From Hyaloperonospora brassicae (lineage: Eukaryota > Oomycota > Peronosporomycetes > Peronosporales > Peronosporaceae), in contig CANTFL010001332.1 in the NCBI GenBank assembly GCA_947650285.1, positions 310,001-374,000 on the forward strand: 64,000 nt of DNA, written 5' to 3'. The translations under genes and the position numbers were made by a program. The notes under the pieces are model-generated. The model did not search any database. It saw only the letters and a list, made by a program, of their open reading frames with translations, and had not been told where the DNA came from. Shown in pieces: positions 59,626 to 64,000 of this stretch (its first letter is position 1; every line of letters starts with the position of its first letter).

Positions 59626-61038
59626 TCAGAACGCCTCGTTCCGAATGAATCTGGTAATCATGTCAAGCGCCACCTCGGGTTGGTCCGCTGGAACCGTGTG
59701 GCCCGCGTTGTAGACTTCCAAGTATGTCAGGTGAGAGAATGAACGCACGGTTCCAGCAGTCACCGTCGGTGAGGCGGTAGTGTACGGACGGGACTTCGTA
59801 TCGTTGAAACCCGCAGCGCCGGACCAGTGCAGTTTCGTTGCAGTCGCCTCGATTCCGTAGCTGCTGCAAAAGATGTCAGCGTCGCCAGCATACATCAACA
59901 CACGCAGACCTGCCTCCAACAGTTCGGAGACCTCTGTGTCCATAGACTGGTAGCCTGCGTAGCTTGGCTCGCCAAAATAGGCGCCGTTGATGGTGTCGTT
60001 AAGCGAAGTCCATTCACCGATATTATCGTGAGCTCCAATGTATCCTCGAACTGCTGGTCGATCCATGTACCACTTTACGTCAGGCGTCCGAAGCAAGCAA
60101 GCAGTTGCGTCCGAAACTGAGCTTTCGCACTCTTGCCGAATGTCGTACGGGTTTCGGCGTGCTTCCAGAAGTGGCAGCAGCTGTGAGAGATTACAAAAGT
60201 TGCCCGCTTCCTCACACGCAGATGCGTCTTTTTGGCACTTCTCCAGTAGGCCTCGACATTGGTCGACTGTCATCTGCATCGACTCCAGCTGGGCGGCATC
60301 CACGAGGTCGATGTTGTACCGATTGGCTGCCATGTCGACATAGTGCGCGGCAATTTCAACCGGGTTGATGAGTCCGTTCCCAAGAGCAATGCCTTGGAGG
60401 TTGATCGGGACGGACTTGCGAGAGGCAGGAGCAACGCGGTGTCGGTGTTGCTGCTTCCAAATGTAGTGGGCTGCCGATAGCGCGAAACGGGCACCGTAGC
60501 TCTCCCCAACAAGGTACACTTCTCGTCCTTGCAGTGCCACGTGTTCCTTGAAGAATTCCTGCAGAAACCCGTACACACTTTCGGCCACGCGTTCTTCGGT
60601 TAGCTCGTCATCTTCAGCGGCAGTCGAGTACGAGAAGCCCGAGTTCACAGGGGCGTCGATCCACACTACGTTGGCACTTGTTGTCCATGAGAAAGGGTTA
60701 TACGTCGTAGACCGATCGCTGTTGAGGCTGCATGGACCGTTTTCCACCAGCAGCCCATACGCGCTCCCTTCACCCGGACCAGCTGGAATCCACACGAGCA
60801 ACGGGTCCGAGCTCGGGTCGTTGCGCGACTCAAAGTACCAGTAGAAGTAGTGGGCGTCAATGCGGTTGGGAAGGCTGACGTACCCCGTCTTGTGCGGCTC
60901 GTAGCGACAGCCATCTTCACGCAGCTGACGCAGCTCGTGCGCTTGCTCCTGTCCAGCGTGTACGGTCAGATCCACACTAGAGGCTACTGCCGTGAGCAAA
61001 CTTGTTGCCAACGCGAAGGCTACGGGTTTCCCGCGCAT
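59626..61038 (-). CDS. Secreted serine carboxypeptidase-like protein, family S10 (470 aa)
   Basis: Such enzymes remove C-terminal residues from peptides, in the vacuole or outside the cell. ATG at 61036-61038 is chosen because it gives a clear signal peptide (MRGKPVAFALATSLLTAVASS); the open frame extends 71 codons upstream but without an ATG. Motifs: WIPAGPGEGS at 83-92, ENGPC at 99-103, the nucleophile Ser180 in VGESYGARF, Asp386/Asp388 in YAGDADIFC, and His447 in NAGHTVPADQP. The usual oxyanion-region motif GGPGCSS is replaced by AGPGEGS, and GESYGG by GESYGA, so activity or specificity may differ. The length is normal for the family, the gene appears intronless, and it is complete. A short out-of-frame upstream reading frame starts at about 61219. 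Confidence 0.88.
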   Translation of the reverse strand: MRGKPVAFALATSLLTAVASSVDLTVHAGQEQAHELRQLREDGCRYEPHKTGYVSLPNRIDAHYFYWYFESRNDPSSDPLLVWIPAGPGEGSAYGLLVENGPCSLNSDRSTTYNPFSWTTSANVVWIDAPVNSGFSYSTAAEDDELTEERVAESVYGFLQEFFKEHVALQGREVYLVGESYGARFALSAAHYIWKQQHRHRVAPASRKSVPINLQGIALGNGLINPVEIAAHYVDMAANRYNIDLVDAAQLESMQMTVDQCRGLLEKCQKDASACEEAGNFCNLSQLLPLLEARRNPYDIRQECESSVSDATACLLRTPDVKWYMDRPAVRGYIGAHDNIGEWTSLNDTINGAYFGEPSYAGYQSMDTEVSELLEAGLRVLMYAGDADIFCSSYGIEATATKLHWSGAAGFNDTKSRPYTTASPTVTAGTVRSFSHLTYLEVYNAGHTVPADQPEVALDMITRFIRNEAF

Positions 61039-62571
61039 GCTCGTTGCGGTGGTTGAATGGGACGCTCGGAGGATCAGTGGTCGCGACCGTATCAAATGGT
61101 TTGTGCCGCTCGAATGAACGGTAGTTTGTGCGTCACCCAGCAAAGGACGGGACGTTCGGCTGTCGCTTTTATTCACGGTCGTCTGCGTTCTTGCACAACA
61201 GCTGCAACCTGATCGGCATGTTTGTCTCTTCTTACAACGTTTCTGCCACACTTGGCGCGGAAAAATGGAGCTGCTCTGCGGTTTCGCCTTGCACTAGTTG
61301 ATGCCGAGTTGACAGCCTTAGCGACTGCGAGGTGGTGTGGAAGACGACGAATGGCACAGCAAGGACTTGGCGTATCCGAGTCGAAGTGAGCTGTCACTCT
61401 GAACACCAACGCAGCATGTCGAGAGGACACAAGAAGTCCGAGGTGAGAGCTGGGCAAGCGGTCTTTCCAACGAAAACGTGGCATCCGAAGGCCGCTTTGC
61501 TGTGTTTGCAGCACCTCTGGATGCGAATGTTGCTTGCTGACTCTGACGTAACGCTCAGTTTGCGCACCATCACGCCTACCACGGACGCAGTCCAGCCCTC
61601 CTCCAATGCGATCGTGTCTCGTGTCCCGGCTGTGCTTCCGATTCTGGCCTGCACCTCAGTCCTGTCGCCACGCACCTGGTGCTGACAAGCATAGTTCCTA
61701 CTTGTATGATGCAGTGCGCATGTATCAGACAGAAACTGGCTTGATATGCGGAAAAAGTTGGACGACGATGGCTGTATGGGCGAGACGCTTCTAGATCCAA
61801 ACGTGGTCGTAAGTAAGGAAGGCTCACTCAGAGGGTCAACTTGGCGGTGGTATATGCTGCTTCTCAAACAAAATGGCGGGCGTCGAGTACCATACGCCTA
61901 CCCGAGGTCGGTCTGGTGTCGCCTGCACATGAACAGATGGCATGGGATGCTAAGACGTGGCGTTAGCGTTGGGAATCATCCACGCGCATGTCGATATCTC
62001 GCCTCTTGACACGGCTCGTTGCGACAGTTTGCACCCCGGCGGATCGAAGCATCTGGTCTCATGTTCTCTTACCCCGTGCAGGATGAGCAGAATGTCTTAT
62101 AACCCGTGCGGCATGGGCAGAATATATTCACGCGCTGTTGTAGCCAAGCAGTCGCCCCGATTCTATTCGAATCAGCTACCCACCGGATGCGGTTGTTGAG
62201 CTGCGTAAGGTATCCCCGAGAGGTATTTCCTGTCACTTTAGACCGACTCTTCTTAGCCAGACATTGATCCCTAGAAACAATCGGCAACTGTCTTGTTTTC
62301 GGAATCCACCATGCTAACAAAACGAGCGCATCGTCTTTGCTGCTCTCCGGGACGATGCTTGCTGAAACAAATACTTGCGCGACGTGATGCATCATTCACG
62401 TCAGTTGACATAGTCATGGTACTTACGGCTGTATCTGTGCAATGCCAGACACTCGTAAACAGAAACAACCTCAGCGACGGCCAAAGCTGATTGTTATGCA
62501 GTATGCCATTGTGTCCGACGACTCAATGCAAGTTGCCAGCTATCGATTGAGCCTTACGAGTCGTACTAGTT
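61039..62571. other. Upstream region of the carboxypeptidase, possible divergent gene start
   Basis: The minus strand reads CCATTTTTCC near 61263-61272, resembling the oomycete flanking promoter element. On the plus strand, ATG at 61416 opens MSRGHKKSEVRAGQAVF followed by KTWHP, which is faintly like the N-terminus of splicing-factor-like proteins with a KKSWHP motif, but the frame loses resemblance at once and ends at 61685. If real it is a broken or intron-split gene. Nothing else is assignable up to 62571. Confidence 0.3.
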
Positions 62572-63068
62572 TGATGACGAGTTGAGCCCGTTCCATGTCA
62601 TTTACTCCAGACTGGGTCGATGTGAATATTATCTTACTTGGAAATATATTTCAAAACTTACCTAAATAACTTCATACTGTATTCTACTACTCACCAGGCT
62701 GAGTAAGTATTGGAGAAAATTACCTTCAAAGGTAACAATCGGCACCACTTTTTTGTTGGTTAATATAGGCCATTATAATGACCAGCTTCACCAATCGCTG
62801 CTAGACGCGCGCAATGAGTGTCGAGCGAGTTCCTACATTCGACAGCTGCATTTTTATATTATAACATAGGATCAAATGCGTTTTTATAGGAGATTGATCT
62901 AATTATCATACACAGTTCTGCTTCTCGATTCTTCTATCCGTTTTCGTGTGAAGAATAAGTCTTCATCTGCACGTACAGTCTACTTGAGGTTGCGAGCACA
63001 TACACTGCACTGCCATCTGTGTATGTGGCTTGTACTTTGACAGCAAAAGTGGAGGGTGCCCCGTTACA
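62572..63068 (+). repeat. LTR of a related family, 497 bp
   Basis: It starts TGATGACGAGTTGAGCCCGT (degraded terminal hairpin) and ends GGTGCCCCGTTACA. The box GACGCGCGCAATGAGTG at 62804-62820 is identical to the intact LTR, although the flanking DNA is very different. Hairpins: TTACCTT / AAGGTAA near 62719, and TGTCGA / TCGACA at 62819-62844 where the intact LTR has TGGTGACG / CGTCACCA. No target duplication is seen. Confidence 0.7.
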
Positions 63069-64000
63069 GCACTGGAGAAACAACACGCGACGTCGTTCCT
63101 TATGTGATGTGCGGCAAATTGTAACACCCATAGAAGTCATGTGTATTGATGAGATGTATCGAAATGTAGATCAATGAGGTGTATCGAATAAATGAGTTGT
63201 ATCGGAGTTACACACGTCACATGAAAAGGGTGGACTACCCAGACAATAGGTAAAAGATAAGAGTGTTGTCGATAAGTCGACACGAAAAGTAGCCTGAATA
63301 TGGCAGTACTTCAAGACGGTCTACCATGTATATTTGACACAACGTCGTGTTCAAACCTGCAAAGAAGTTAAGTTAAATGAGCATAGATTCTAGAGGAGAA
63401 AAATGGCATGTTGAGCTACAAAACGCGCTTAGTCAAACCCTGCGCAAGCTAGAAATGCGTCCGGCCACATTTTCTGTACATAGTGCTCGTTGTTTGACAT
63501 ATGTTGTATCGCATTGCTTAAACATGATGTCGTATTTGTATCGCCTGTTGCAAGATACAGTGTATACTTCACATCAATACGTTGCGTTCGTTGGCGCGGG
63601 CTGGATGTGTGAGCCTCAGTCGTTTGTGTGCTGGCGCTACGATAGTAGGCCAACATATTCGAGTCCAACAGTCGTCAAAGCATTGTGTGAAAAACGATCA
63701 TACCTGGTGGTCGAGCGTTCATGGGGATCCACCCTCGACAAAGCCATGATCTCCCCACGTAGAATGAACGTGGAACAGCCGTACACAACGACCATACCAG
63801 GAGGGCTAGTGGTCTCAGATACACGAAGCGCAGTTGTCGCGAATCAAGGTCTCACATACAACATTGGTCTTGCTTTCACATCCTCATTCCACAGTCGTCT
63901 CAAGTAACGAGCAAGCGCTTGTCAACGAGAACAGGTTCACCACATACGGTAGCCTTCGTACTTTGATAGGACAAGCTAGTAAGCAACAAAGTACTCAGCT
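63069..64000 (+). other. Right end of window, one unassigned frame
   Basis: A 176-codon plus frame (63377-63907, MSIDSRGEKWHVELQNALSQ) has no resemblance I recognise. Around 63150-63205 a short motif (AATGAG-T-TGTATCG) occurs three times in imperfect copies. Confidence 0.35.

Overview
The window looks like repeat-dominated DNA of an oomycete (Phytophthora or downy-mildew type). Three things point there: a fused prephenate dehydratase/class I aminotransferase of the oomycete kind, an oomycete-like initiator plus flanking element (GCTCATTTTCATTTTCG on the minus strand near 49750-49766), and oomycete-type Ty3/gypsy elements. No search was run, so the assignment rests on recognition. Only two host loci are recognisable: the dehydratase/aminotransferase gene, which is broken, and an apparently intact serine carboxypeptidase.

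Layout. 1-8841 is a tandem array of a ~987-bp satellite with no convincing coding capacity; it runs off the left edge. 8.9-33.7 kb is AT-rich and holds two decayed minus-strand Ty3/gypsy elements. Element B covers 9851 to about 19.6 kb and is split by a decayed pogo-like DDE transposon at 16.6-18.25 kb. Element A covers about 25.1-33.68 kb. A solo LTR with a perfect 5-bp target duplication lies at 37324-37762. From 39673 to 49699 the aminotransferase gene reads on the minus strand; it is cut at 40351-48333 by a young 7973-bp Ty3/gypsy chromovirus-like element with 388/389-bp LTRs differing by one substitution and one indel, flanked by a GATCT duplication. A divergent copy of the satellite monomer lies just upstream of the broken gene (50423-51010). 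Further LTR relics lie at 53.4-53.9, 57.87-58.37 and 62.57-63.07 kb. The carboxypeptidase is at 59626-61038.

The young element carries gag, a textbook -1 frameshift signal, pol (protease, RT, RNase H, integrase, chromodomain; now broken by two frameshifts), and a 534-codon ORF on the opposite strand. That antisense ORF is recognisable at the protein level in decayed elements A and B, so it belongs to the family and is not a chance open frame.

The most striking observation is that the young element is tiled from LTR to LTR, in coding and non-coding parts alike, with perfect short hairpins (arms mostly 7-12 bp, loops mostly 1-12 nt). They surround the gag start, the gag stop and the antisense start. 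In diverged relatives the hairpins stay at the same places while the arm sequence changes on both sides. I know of no described element with this property.
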